A stretch of DNA of 64,000 bases from NCBI GenBank assembly GCA_039105265.1, contig JAPFFF010000002.1, positions 3,224,001 to 3,288,000 on the forward strand. The letters are read 5' to 3'. Shown in pieces: positions 19,116 through 30,400 of the stretch. The stretch's first letter is position 1. The number at the start of each line of letters is the position of its first letter. This stretch comes from Tritrichomonas musculus. Its lineage: Eukaryota > Parabasalia > Tritrichomonadida > Tritrichomonadidae. The position numbers and the translations under genes are program-made. Below the pieces are notes generated by a model that had not been told where the DNA came from, did not search any database, and saw only the letters and a program-made list of their open reading frames with translations.

Positions 19116-21068
19116 TCATTCGTAAGTTGTATAAGTCAAAGTATCATAATCAAATGTCGAATACTCACAAGCATCTTCTTCATTTGAATAATACGAGTAT
19201 TCATACTGTGCTTCGTAGTAATACTCGTATGTATAATACGAATATGAGTACTCTGAATCAGAATCCACTTCATCATTTAATGAAGAATCAAAATCAGGCA
19301 CGCTTTCTTGATGCTGTATTTCATATATTTTTCTTCTCAAATACAAGAGCATGAAAACAATAGCAATGATAATCAAGGCTAAAGAAATAGAAACAGGACC
19401 TGCTGCTTTTTTCAACTCTTCCTTTGTAAAAACGTTTTTTCTTCCAGATACATCAGGCTTGTTGAAAATGTCTTGCGGATCTGGAATTTTGGTTCTATTT
19501 GGCGTGAAAAAGTTCGATGGCGTGAAATAACTAGAAGGAGTGAATGTCATGCTTTGAGTTAAAAATTTATCAGTGAATAAAAGAGATTGTACAAAGCTTG
19601 GCAACTCAAGAAAAATTTCAGAATCAGAAAAAGTTAAAGATTTAGAAAAATGAGAAGATTCAGAAAAAGTTAAAGATTCTGAAAAAGTTGAAGAACCAGT
19701 GAAATGCGATGATTCAGAAAAAGTTAAAGATTCTGAAAAAGTTAAAGATACTGAAAAAGTTGAAGAACCAGTGAAATGTGATGATTCAGAAAAAGTTATA
19801 GATTTGGAAAATTGAGACGTTTCAGAAAAAATTGAAGTCTCAGTAAAGACAGAGGAGAGAGTAAAAATGCTACTGGGAATTGTACAATAATACCACCGTG
19901 CTAAAACATCACTATGGACCACCATTGTAGTCGGCATGCTGCATTGGCTGTTACTTTCCGCATGCCCGTTCAGCATCAAATTGAGCTCCGAAGACGAATA
20001 ATCGAAAAAGCAGTTTACCAGAGAAAATTGATAAGAAACCAGAGCGTTTGCCACTTTTATTCGGTCAGTCAATGATGATTTCTGGTTTCCAAAAAAGGCG
20101 AAGTTTTGACATACAATTTTGTGATCAACTCCCGATTCAGACGACTGAGGACCATCTGGGTCATTATAAAAGAAAAAGTTCAAATTGACATTATTGATGA
20201 CATTAACACTCGAAATGTCAAGATACGCTTTAAAAGGGATTTCCATGACACAGTCGCCGTCATTGCCGATATAATTAACGTATTTAAATTTTTGATTATT
20301 TGAGGTTGTTAAAAAAGTGAAGCCAAAACTCTGCTGTCTAGCGTCAGCTGGGTCACTATGAAAATTATTTCGATTATTTGAAAAGTTACAGTTTGTACAA
20401 CTCATATATGAAGCGTTAACGTCAAGTGGCAAATAATTACATTGCGTGTTTAAAACTTGTGAATGGAATAAACCGACATTAGCATAACCATTTCCATGTC
20501 TCTTGTAAGTATTGGAAAAAATAGCACCCCCGGTATCTGTAGACTCACAATCTGCAAATTCTGAAGTAGTAATATTAAATCCATGTCCTAAATTAAAAAT
20601 GGCTCCACCAATTGTGAGTGAATTACATCTAGAAAATAAAGTTTGTGTAACAATTAAATTACAATAAGGAATATGTATACTGATTGCACCGCCATCTTGC
20701 TGATCAATTGAATCTGAACAATTGAAAAAACAGCAATTTATGAAACTAACTGTACTATAATAAACATTACTGCCAGCATAAAATTGTGAATCGATTATCG
20801 TATCTTTTTGATTAGGTAATAAGTCAGATTTGATTTTAAATATCGAATTTAGCGAATTAGAAAAAGAAGAATCTCTAATGATAAATACATTTTGTTTAAA
20901 CTTTTCCATATATTACGAATTTTTAAAGAAAAAAAAGTTTAACAAATGATGAATTTTAATATGAGAGCAATGATTGGAAATTCTATAAAAGGCTGGGCTA
21001 GATGATAAAATAGGCGAATTCACATTATCTGAACATGATAAAAAGAAAAGAGATAAATTCACGAGCAT
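19116..21068 (-). pseudogene. Pmp-like surface protein gene, near-complete, with one early stop
   Basis: A 597-codon frame (19,116-20,909) encodes a Pmp-like beta-helix region with repeated GGAI motifs (GGAISI, GGAIFNL, GGAIFS). Then come Ser/Thr/Phe-rich repeats of the TFSESLTFSESS kind, a transmembrane helix (about 505-530) and an acidic, tyrosine-rich cytoplasmic tail. The family is known on trichomonad surfaces and resembles chlamydial Pmp proteins. From 20,909 upstream the same frame stays open to an ATG at 21,066-21,068, except for one TAA at 20,913-20,915. That upstream part starts MLVNLSLFFLSCS, a good signal peptide. The duplicate at 1,361-1,510 has CAA at the matching position. So the allele seen here has probably lost its signal-peptide exon by a single nonsense change, or starts internally and is not secreted. 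Many tail tyrosines (YSYYTYEYYYE) could be signalling sites. Confidence 0.8.
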
Positions 21069-21144
21069 ATTAAATTTTTCTAACAGCTTTTTCCAAATAA
21101 AAATCATTGAAATTCATAAAACTTTTGTAAAGTTCACAAAATTA

Positions 21145-21385
21145 AGGTACAAATCCAGTACGTTTAGTAACACCAATTTTTTTTGACATTCTCAAAGAAT
21201 AAGATGACATGTTAAATAAAAAACGATTATTTTCATTCATTTCATATAACATGTCATAAGATTTATTTAAATTGTAAAATAAGTGTCAAAAACAAACCTA
21301 GTCAATTGAAACTTTTTCAGAGACATGAAACTATTCAAATAATAAACGTTCTCCTATTCAAAAAATAACGTATTGGATTTGTACC
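21145..21385. mobile_element. 241-bp MITE upstream of the Pmp-like gene
   Basis: Inverted ends AGGTACAAATCCAGTACGTT and AGGTACAAATCCAATACGTT, each flanked by TA (21,143-21,144 and 21,386-21,387). There is no reading frame. TA target duplication fits a mariner-group non-autonomous element. It sits 77 bp upstream of the predicted Pmp-like start, so it may lie in that gene's promoter. Confidence 0.85.
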
Positions 21386-21545
21386 TTAAATCATAATAGA
21401 TATATTTATAATGGCTTTTTAATATTTGTTTTATATGCTAAAATGAAATTAAAAGTTTATAAAACAATACTAAAATCGTAAATAATCCAGAAATCTTGTG
21501 TAATGAAATTGGTTTGCTAATATAAACTACGATTAAAAATCATTC

Positions 21546-21680
21546 AAAAAATTGAAAGAAGCATCATCATTCACCGATCAATTTGCTAAAAACAATCTCG
21601 GTATCATTTACAAGCATGAATTTGACCAAATTGAAGGGAGATCGAGCAATGCGATTGTTTATTTTGAAGAAGCAATTCGT

Positions 21681-21724
<44 letters not shown>

Positions 21725-22190
21725 ACGACATTTTATCGATGTACAATTTGGCGCCCATTTACATATATGATGAAACTATTGAAGGAGATATCAACAAATC
21801 GATTGAATTACTAATCAAATCATTCGAATTTGAATATTCACAGATATTATTGAGCTTAATTCTAATTAAAAAATGAGGAAATAACATTTCATTAATCAAA
21901 GAAGAAATTGAAAGAAATGCAAAAGCAAACAATAATGCTGAAATTTATTAAGAAAAATAATTGATATAATCACTGATCATCAATTATTTGATAGATCAAG
22001 ATTTGAATTTTATTATGAAGTTTATCATTCAATAGATTTTTTATATAACATTGAGCTAGAAGCTATCAATTCATATGAATTACGAGATATGAACAAGCAA
22101 AAAACATTTCCTAAGTCTAGAAATTTTTTTAAAATATTTCAAAAGAATTTTATGAAGGTTTCGGATATGATTTATTATAACTATTAATAA
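21546..22190 (+). pseudogene. Sel1-repeat protein fragment interrupted by poly(A)
   Basis: Coding text reads SSFTDQFAKNNLGIIYKHEF, then FEEAIRQ. A run of 42 A follows, and then in another frame ILSMYNLAPIYIYDETIEGD and SIELLIKSFEFEYSQIL. This is the alternating helix pattern of Sel1-like repeats. Remnants continue, with stops, to about 22,190 (LYNIELEAINSYELRD). The poly(A) length leaves the two halves one base out of phase. No start or kinase part is present. It resembles the C-terminal region of the polykinase at 53,842-61,499. Confidence 0.7.
21682..21723 (+). repeat. Poly(A) tract of 42 bases within coding remnant
   Basis: A pure A run lies between two halves of a Sel1 fragment and would be read as polylysine. 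Expansion of a short AAA codon run, or a retroposition scar, are both possible. Confidence 0.85.
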
Positions 22191-22288
22191 TACAAATGAC
22201 ATTTAAGATACTATTTCCAATGTTTATTTCTACCAACTCGATACATCATGTTACACCAAGAAAAATTTAGCTATTCATTTAAGACATG

Positions 22289-22339
<51 letters not shown>
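22289..22339 (+). repeat. Poly(A) tract of 51 bases
   Basis: A pure A run about 100 bp beyond the Sel1 remnants and 130 bp past which the HECT gene ends on the other strand. Confidence 0.85.
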
Positions 22340-22342
<3 letters not shown>

Positions 22343-22469
22343 AAATCATAATTCTTACAGCAAAATTGTATTGAATACAAAATAAATTATTGACCTGGAG
22401 CAAACAATTATTATATAATAAAAAATTAATTAATTGCAATTAAAGAAAAATAACAAAATAAATAAAAAT

Positions 22470-24554
22470 TTAAGCAAGATCGAATCCTTCGCAATTGTAC
22501 AAGCAGAAGTGCATATTTCTTCTCACTTTATCTATATTTTTATAATCAGGCAGAGAGAGCGTCCTTGAGCAGGTGTGTGCAATTGGCAGCTTATCGATGC
22601 AAGTTGTTCTTTGAATTACGAAATTCAACCCCTTTAAACCGTCAATTGGGACCCTATCTGTACCACAAGTGAACAAGAGAAGCTTCTTTCTCTCGTCTTC
22701 ATTCAGCTCGTCGAAGACCTCCCAAAACATGACAATTGTAGGTGACTGTCTGTCATAACCGTCCTGATATTTGGTCGATCCTTTCAATTCCTCCCAATGT
22801 ATAACGTTTGATCCAGAGACGAGGATGTCCAATTCTTCAGGGTACAAGAACTCGAGTGACCTTGCCTTGCAGACCAGCATGAATCCCTCCTCGAACTTTT
22901 TGTATGGCTTCTCAATTGAGACGTTCAAAGTCCAGTCAATATATTTCTTAACGTACTCCTTAACGGTCTGATTAGTGACGACGATATTCCGACCATTTTC
23001 AATCAAATCGACGGTTTCATTTTTTCCAAACCGTTGGAAGTCTATTGAAAAAGTTACATCGGCCTGTGAAACGTCATCCATCTTCATCAGTTTTTCAAGG
23101 TTATCGGCGACGTCCTTTTTGAATTCTCTCAATTCATTCAGATCACATTTGGCCTTACCGAGCAACTTTTTGTATAGGTATATTGGAAACCTGATCGGCA
23201 AAATAATCGAATTGTAGATCGCAATGCCAACCAGTATTCCGAGCGTTTTGAAGTAACGTTCGTCGACGTATTCGTAATTCAATGAAAACCAGTAAAAACG
23301 GTTTTCATAAAGGTCAAACATTCCATAGTCAGGCGAAAATAACGCATGAGTCGCAAGGTAGATGAATTCACGTGAAACACCGCCGGCATCGACGCCGTTC
23401 TCGCCTTCAAATTCAACGTAAAGATGCTTTTTCAATTCTCTATCGTCTTTGTTGGAAAGTTGCCTGACAGTGTCACTAACAATGTTTTTTCGGCTCACTT
23501 TGATCCGCAAATTATCAGAAAGGTTCGTCTGAATTGCTTGATTCTCTGATAATATTTGAATCGCCGTGAATTCGTGCTGCCGGATCTGGTCTTTGAAAGA
23601 GAGTGTTAGAACCATGGGGAAAATCAAAAAGTTGACTTGATTCGAGAAAAATGCCTGGAATTCAACACTTGGACGGAGCAAATTAGAAAAAGGCTCGTTC
23701 GAAAATTCACTGATCGGAATGGGTACTGGCATCATCTCGGAACAATGAAAAAGAAATCGGATGTAATATAAAATAATCTTTAGTTCTGAATTAGATGAGA
23801 TCGAGATCATTAACTTGGGATTAAGACAAAATAAGGATAAATTGGTCTCCGCTGTGGCAAGAGTTCGCCTTAAAAATTTGGGAAGACGGCAAAGATTCGC
23901 AGCTATGTTTTCTGTACATTTTTCATTTAGACCATTGATATGATTGAGAAGTTGTAAAAATGTATTCTTAAAATTGGGAAATATATTGAATGAACCAAAT
24001 GACAATGCTATAATAATCGATCGTAAATGGTAAAGTGAACTATAATATTGACTTTTTGATAATTTTAAAACAAGAGACTCAAATTTGGGTAATAATACTT
24101 TTATTTCTTCTCGTCGGCGAAATGTTGCGTCGTAAAAATCTGAAAGCATTTCATCATTAAGTTGAAAGTTAAATCGAGAAAGATCTTTATCGGGATTATC
24201 GTAATAGCAAAAAGCAAATGCATCTAAATTATCAAAAAAATTCTCTACAAAAGCTATATAGTTGTTAATCGGTTGATTTGTTATAAAAGCTATTGAAAAT
24301 TCCTGAAAACCTTTAACATATTGAAAAAGTTCTGGTCTGTATAAAATCGGAGGCATATTGGGACATATACTTCTTTTGTCTACCGCAAGTTTGGCTGCAA
24401 CTTGTCTAGCTAGCGGATTGTTTTCGTCGTTTGGAATATCTGTATTTATAAATAAAGGTGAACTTTTACAATGAGAATTATTACAAACAGCCGCTTGACA
24501 TCCAGATGTTAATTGTTTTAAATATACTCTGAAAAGAGGATTTTCATCACTCAT
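22470..24554 (-). CDS. AZUL-HECT E3 ubiquitin ligase (UBE3A-like)
   Basis: 694 residues. The N-terminus reads LKQLTSGCQAAVCNNSHC, the cysteine pattern of the AZUL zinc finger known from UBE3A/E6AP; a later ICPNMP supplies the last Cys. About residues 330-694 form a HECT domain: VEFEGENGVDAGGVSREF, LGILVGIAIYNS, LFTCGTDRVP and the catalytic-cysteine motif AHTCSRTLSLPDY (Cys662). HECT ligases take ubiquitin from an E2 as a thioester on that cysteine and pass it to substrates. All key parts are present and the length is close to the UBE3A type, so it is likely active. The ATG at 24,552-24,554 directly precedes the AZUL segment. The next gene is divergent, 132 bp away. The 3' half is less AT-rich than the 5' half. 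Confidence 0.9.
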   Translation of the reverse strand: MSDENPLFRVYLKQLTSGCQAAVCNNSHCKSSPLFINTDIPNDENNPLARQVAAKLAVDKRSICPNMPPILYRPELFQYVKGFQEFSIAFITNQPINNYIAFVENFFDNLDAFAFCYYDNPDKDLSRFNFQLNDEMLSDFYDATFRRREEIKVLLPKFESLVLKLSKSQYYSSLYHLRSIIIALSFGSFNIFPNFKNTFLQLLNHINGLNEKCTENIAANLCRLPKFLRRTLATAETNLSLFCLNPKLMISISSNSELKIILYYIRFLFHCSEMMPVPIPISEFSNEPFSNLLRPSVEFQAFFSNQVNFLIFPMVLTLSFKDQIRQHEFTAIQILSENQAIQTNLSDNLRIKVSRKNIVSDTVRQLSNKDDRELKKHLYVEFEGENGVDAGGVSREFIYLATHALFSPDYGMFDLYENRFYWFSLNYEYVDERYFKTLGILVGIAIYNSIILPIRFPIYLYKKLLGKAKCDLNELREFKKDVADNLEKLMKMDDVSQADVTFSIDFQRFGKNETVDLIENGRNIVVTNQTVKEYVKKYIDWTLNVSIEKPYKKFEEGFMLVCKARSLEFLYPEELDILVSGSNVIHWEELKGSTKYQDGYDRQSPTIVMFWEVFDELNEDERKKLLLFTCGTDRVPIDGLKGLNFVIQRTTCIDKLPIAHTCSRTLSLPDYKNIDKVRRNMHFCLYNCEGFDLA

Positions 24555-24686
24555 TCAGATCGAAAATTTTGTGCTTTTTAAAAATTTTGAGATATAAAAT
24601 TTCGGAAAGAATGCATTTTTTCTCAAAAATTTACCATGCCAAAAATCTAGAAATCTTGTTTAGCAAAATATAGATTTTATCAAATA

Positions 24687-24947
24687 ATGGGTATTTTTTC
24701 GAGCTGTTGTCAAAAATCCAGTTTTCCCGATAAAAGAGATGCTCTCCGAAGTGGTGGAAGAATTCAAGTTGAAAGAAACGATACAGAAGATCCTCACGCA
24801 CCATTACTGACAAAGAAAAGCAATTTATCCCAGTTACCAAACCCAGATAAAGATTTTGATGATTTTGTCGAGAATTTAAGTACAGATGATGGTGAAATTC
24901 CGGATGAAGCCGAAATTGATGAAATTCTCAATGAAAAACAGGATTAA
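24687..24947 (+). CDS. Small acidic protein with N-terminal lipidation signal
   Basis: 86 residues starting MGIFSSCC. Gly2 with Ser at positions 5-6 fits an N-myristoylation signal, and the Cys pair at 7-8 fits palmitoylation, so attachment to a membrane face is likely. An APLLTKK segment (about residues 38-44) holds a dileucine. The rest is acidic and probably disordered. The layout faintly recalls LAMTOR1 of the Ragulator complex (MGCC start followed by a leucine-rich motif), but similarity is too weak to name it. The short divergent spacing to the HECT gene suggests a shared promoter region. Confidence 0.65.
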   Translation: MGIFSSCCQKSSFPDKRDALRSGGRIQVERNDTEDPHAPLLTKKSNLSQLPNPDKDFDDFVENLSTDDGEIPDEAEIDEILNEKQD

Positions 24948-25547
24948 TTTAGTATTTTTATATATCAATCATAAATAATATTTATAAATAATTCAATGTG
25001 CTTTCGTATTTCAGTTTATATTTGATTTTACCAGTTATTTATTTTATTTTTTTTTCTATGAATAGAAGTTTGAAGGCAATGCTATAAAAAAGATTTACTT
25101 TATATTTACCAGATTTATATTTATGAATTTAAACTTCATAGTGTTACTTATTCAAAATTGATCAAATGAAAAATATTATGTTACAAGTAATTTAAATTGT
25201 TAATATAATGGATATATGGAATAACTATGATTTTCATATAATTGAAAGCTTCTTTTTTTTATTAGAACTTAAGATATGAAGCGAAACCCCCCCAAAAAAA
25301 TTTTGTAAAGTAGTCAAATTCAGTTTTTAAATTTTCCTATTTATCTAAACAAATATACGACAAAATTTATTATTTTTCATCAATATATATCATATAATGA
25401 GAATAAAATCTTAATATATGTTCTTTTAAAAATATTACTATTTTTTTTTTTTTCAAAAAATTAATGATTAAAAATGCAGGTAATTTTGCAACTGAAGAAT
25501 TTTTCAATTAACTCAAGAATAATTTCAAAGAGTTCTTCAAATTTTAT
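24948..25547. other. AT-rich spacer, no gene seen
   Basis: 600 bases with no supported gene. A C7A7 run occurs at about 25,288-25,301 and a poly(T) run near 25,441. Confidence 0.6.
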
Positions 25548-27060
25548 TCATATTTTCCCTCTTAAATCAGCTGGAATCATAATGCATTGACATTTTAATT
25601 GACTGTAATCAATTTCACTAACATCATCTATTTCAATTAACAGAAATAGATAACAAAACGCAAATGCATCCATTGAAATATGATTTATCTTAGTTGGAAT
25701 AAAAAGGCTTCTAATTGGACAGCTCACAAATGCATCATTTCCTATTTTTTGAAGCTGTGAATCATTTGGAATTACAACACGTTGAAGTTGCTGGCATTCG
25801 CTAAAAGCGCCATCACAAATGCGTGCTACATCAGGAGGAATGTAAATTTTATGAATAAAGGAAAATACAAAAGTATCTGTTGAATTTCCACCTCTTTGAT
25901 TTTTTTGGCATGCAAAAATGAGAACATCATAATTGTCACTTTTTTCATCAATTTTTCCAATCACCGAGCGGTTATCTTCTTCATAATTTTTATATTATGG
26001 ATTATTTGCCATTACTGTCACTTTTTCTAGACTTGGTAAGAAAGTATGCCAGCCTGGTTGGAGATCTACAACGCTCGATGGAAGAACAATTGATCTAAAG
26101 ATTCGGTAAAAAGCGGGTAACGCTGGAAATAAGTGGATAACGGCGAAATGAAGCTCTTAAAATTTTTACATGCAAGTAAAAGAAAAATGGTTATATTTTT
26201 TATTTCAATTTGTAAAAATTCAATGCATCATTTCACCGTTACCCACTTTTTACCGATTCTTTAATTGCAGAAAAAGTAAAAGCATTTTTTTTTTTTTTTA
26301 ATTGTTTTAAGCTCTGAATTTGGAGGGAACTCGATATGGCGAAGTTCGTTGCAATTTGCAAAGGTTCTTTCACAAATTCGAGTGAGGTGAGGTGGAAAAA
26401 TAATTCTTTCAATTTTTGAATTTGAGAACACCAGCCATCTTCGTGTTTTGAAACGCTTTTTGGAATAGTAAAGTCTTTCAATGGTTTCTAAATTCGAGTC
26501 TTCTGAATTTCAAAATGTTGAAGATTATTACAATTCTCAAAAGCACTTTCACAAATTTTGGTGACATTTTTCGGAATGAGTATTTTATCAATCATTGAAG
26601 TTGCGAAAGCGTCATTTGAAATTGCCTTTATGAAAGGAGGAACGGTTATTTCGTCGACTTTTCGACTTGAAAAAATAAGAACATCATAATTGTCACTTTT
26701 CCCTATTACTAAACGGTCATCTTCTTCGTAATTTTTTTATCTTGGATTATTTGGATTTATTGTCACTTTTTTTTTTAATTTGATGTATATGAACACCAGC
26801 CTGGTTTGAGATCTGTAACGCTTGATGGAAGATTCAGGCTTTCAAGTGGTGATAATGCAAAAGAATTTCGCTCAATTGTTTGGATCTGTGAGTCCGAGGC
26901 AAATTCAATTGATCGAACTTGTGAATTCATGAATGCATTTTCGTTTAATCTGGTTATAACGAGTTCATGATCTTTATATCGAATTGAGCGTGGAATAAAA
27001 ATATTTTCATGAGGAAAATGCTTATTTAATTATACTTACAGTTTTCGGATCTGAACTATT
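25548..27060 (-). pseudogene. BspA-like leucine-rich repeat pseudogene
   Basis: The reverse strand shows several pieces of BspA-type (LRR_5) repeats: IYIPPDVARICDGAFSECQQ, VVIPNDSQLQKIGNDAF, NAFMNSQVRSIEFASDSQIQ and SLNLPSSVTDLKPGW. They fall in more than one frame, with stops between (for example shortly after NNP near 25,995 and 26,740). An internal direct duplication of about 740 bp is visible: about 25,915-26,090 resembles 26,660-26,830. No signal peptide or anchor is seen. BspA-like proteins are a large trichomonad surface family; this copy is decayed. Confidence 0.75.
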
Positions 27061-27416
27061 TAATTGAAAATCAAATTTCCTTCTTTAATTATTTTTAAAT
27101 TCTTTTCTTTATCATTGTCTTTGTTATTTTGCAATAGAGAAAATTTCATTAATCAAAATAAAATTAATGATAAAATTTTCAGACGAATCACCGATAATAT
27201 GCACTTTTTTCAAACAAAAAATAAAATATAATAAATATTTTATTATCACAAAATTACATAATTTTTTTGCTTTATTTATCAATTTAATAAATTTATAACG
27301 TATAAATATAGATAAATATAAAAAATAAGGTTAAAATATTCTTTAATAAATCAGATAAAGTGATATTGCTATAAATTTTATTGATATATAACATAGATAA
27401 ATAAAAGATTAATAAA
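27061..27416. other. AT-rich 5' flank of the subtilisin gene
   Basis: No gene. No clear initiator motif was found close to the ATG at 27,417. Confidence 0.5.
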
Positions 27417-30400
27417 ATGAGCGTTTCTATATTTTTATTTGCCTTGTTTAATTTAGCGTTTAGCTATCATCAAAAGGATACTTCCTTTGGTTACAGTTCA
27501 TTTAGTTTTATTACAAGCCAAAGAAAAGAATTTACATTATCTAGAGTTAATCAGCATACAAATATTTTTACAAAGTTATTAAGACAAATAATAAAACCTG
27601 ATAATGATAACAAACAATGGTATTATGTAAATATCGATAAGAAATATATTTCGAAAGCACAAAAATATGTTCAAATTCTTCCAACTGATGAAGTAATTAA
27701 AAACACCTTTCTCCTTTTCTTATCTCCACGACAATTAGAACAAATTTCTGACTATTCCTTAATTAAATTACTCGAACCTTCTGACAAGATCGATGAGGAA
27801 AGTCCTCTTGATGAAACCAATTATTTATACGTCAAAGCATATCCTGGTTACAAATTAACTCCAATTTCAGATCTTTTTTCTATAGATTCAAAAAACAGTA
27901 ATGACTCATTCATTTTCAGAATTGATCAAAACAGACTCAGTGAAAATGAATTCTTACAGAAGAAAGAAAAAGTTGTTCAATTTCTTTCAGAAATATCGGC
28001 AATCAACACAATTTCTCCATTCAAAAAGCCAACAAAAGAAAACAACATCAACGTTGGACTGCTTCAAAAAAACGATCAACCGCCGACTCGTGACCCATAT
28101 ACATCATTTATCAAATATGACAGATATGTACATAATCATGGTCTAACTGGCGAAGGTGAAATTATTACGATAGAAGACACGTTGATTGATTTTCGTCATC
28201 CGATGTTTCGTGATGAAAAAGTTCCAATTGAATTCAATAAAGACATGCCAAACCACAGAAAAATCCTTCATTATTCATTCAAAGGTGACATGAAAAAGTG
28301 GGAAGAAGGACTAGAAGATGACAATCATGGAACTCATACCGCTGGAACACTTGCAGGCAAAAGTGTTGTTCCTGAAGGAAGTCACACTTATAATCAACTT
28401 TTGGATGGAAGCGCTCCTGATGCCAAAATTGTATATGCTGGAATCTATGGCGAAGTAACGGCCGATGAATTAGAAAACATAATGAATAGTCATGGTTCTA
28501 GAATATCAAGTAACAGTTGGGGTGATACTGATATTTTTGTCAGCAGTTTAAACTTTGATTACGGTTCTCTTGCTCATAGAAATCCGCAAAGTTTGTTCGT
28601 TTTTGCTGCTGGAAATCACTTTTTATTGGGTAATTTCTCTGTTTGTGATCCAGGAGGTTCGAAGAATGTTTTAGCTGTTGCTTATTCGAACAATCCTATC
28701 TTTTTCGGAAAGAACCAATTCACATTACAAAGCCTTGATAATCCTGATTACGTTGTAATAGTCAGTGCTAATTTTATGATCAATTTGATTGAACAGGCTG
28801 ACTTTTTGGGCAATAAAAAAGGCGAATCTAAAATCATTGCTGTTGATGCAAGAAATGATGAATGTGAAAAAATGTATGGTCAACATGTTACTGTTCTTTA
28901 TGGTGATAATTTTGATCAAATGTACGATTTTGTGGCAACTTGCTTTATAAATGAATCATTAGGACTTGTTATGACTGAAAACATATCTGCTGTTGAACAT
29001 CTTATTAGTACTCATGAAAGAGTGGCTGTTGCTTACAACACAGATTTGATTGAAACAAACGAATTTATGAAGGGAATGTATAGTTCAACCGGTCCTGGAA
29101 ATAGAGGCATTTTTAAACCTGATGTTATGGCACCAGGAACATACGTTGTAAGTGCTCGTTCTTATCCAGGAAACGAGACTTATAAATGTGATGATATGAG
29201 CACTGGATGTGGAATCTCTCTCAAGAGCGGAACTTCAATGGCAACACCAATTGTGGCTGGCGGTGCTGCTCTTATTTCTCAATATTTCAAGTCAGGAAAA
29301 TGGATTGAAAAAGTCGATCTTGACGGTTCAACATTGAGAGCACTCATTATCAATTCATGCAAACTTCCTTTTGACTTCAGAAAGCCAGATACTTATTTCG
29401 GCCACGGATTTGTTGATTTATCAACCGTGTTGCCACTTGATGACGGTTTTGGTGTTCAAATCACATCACAAAAACAAGTCCCTTCAATTTCAGAGAATGG
29501 ACATTTAGTTGCCAAAATTGAAGTGAAATCAAACAAGCTTCCTTTACAAATAACGATGTCTTATCTTGATCCAATGCTTAATGCAAAGTCAATTGTTCCA
29601 CTCACTCATGATCTTGATTTGGTTGTCGTTTCACCTGATGGAAAAGTGGTTAGAGGAGATAATTTCACAAGTGACACACAACACTTTTCGACCAATGAAA
29701 AAGTTGTCATTAATGAGACCGACGTTATTCCTGGAACTTACACAGTTCATATTTACGGCAACACTTTCATTGATGCTTCATTAACAAAAGAGAAAAGTCA
29801 GCAAAACTTTTCTGTTGTAGCTACTGGAGACATTGAAAATAAATACATTTCATTCACTGAATCTTCTGAATCACCATGCGAAAAAGCAGATCCAAATCAT
29901 CCCGGATTTTGTCTTTGTGCGAATGATGAAATTGGACCAATTTGCCAAGCTAAAATTCATCACGTCACTGAAGAAGGAATGATTAATCTAACTCTTGAGG
30001 CTTCTGAAATTTATCGAATTAAAGTTACTTTAAATAAAAAAATTACTTCTGTAAAAGCACAATACGACTATTTCAGAGCAATGCCAACAGTTTGGATAAG
30101 TCCTTCATGCCACTTGATCCTTGGCGAATATGAAATAAATGGAAAAATAGGCGCACATTATTCAAATGAAACGAAAATCCCATTTGGCACAAATGAAGTG
30201 TGCATTGCAGTTTTTGCAAACTGTGACATAACGTATAACTACAGTATTGAAATATTTGGTTCTGATGATGACGATAATAATAACGATGATTATGACAAGT
30301 TAAACAAAATTTTAATTGCTCTTATTTGCGTTTTTTGTGTAGTGTTTTTGGTTCTTGTCGCAATTATTATTTACATCGTTGTCAAGCATAAAAAAGAAAA

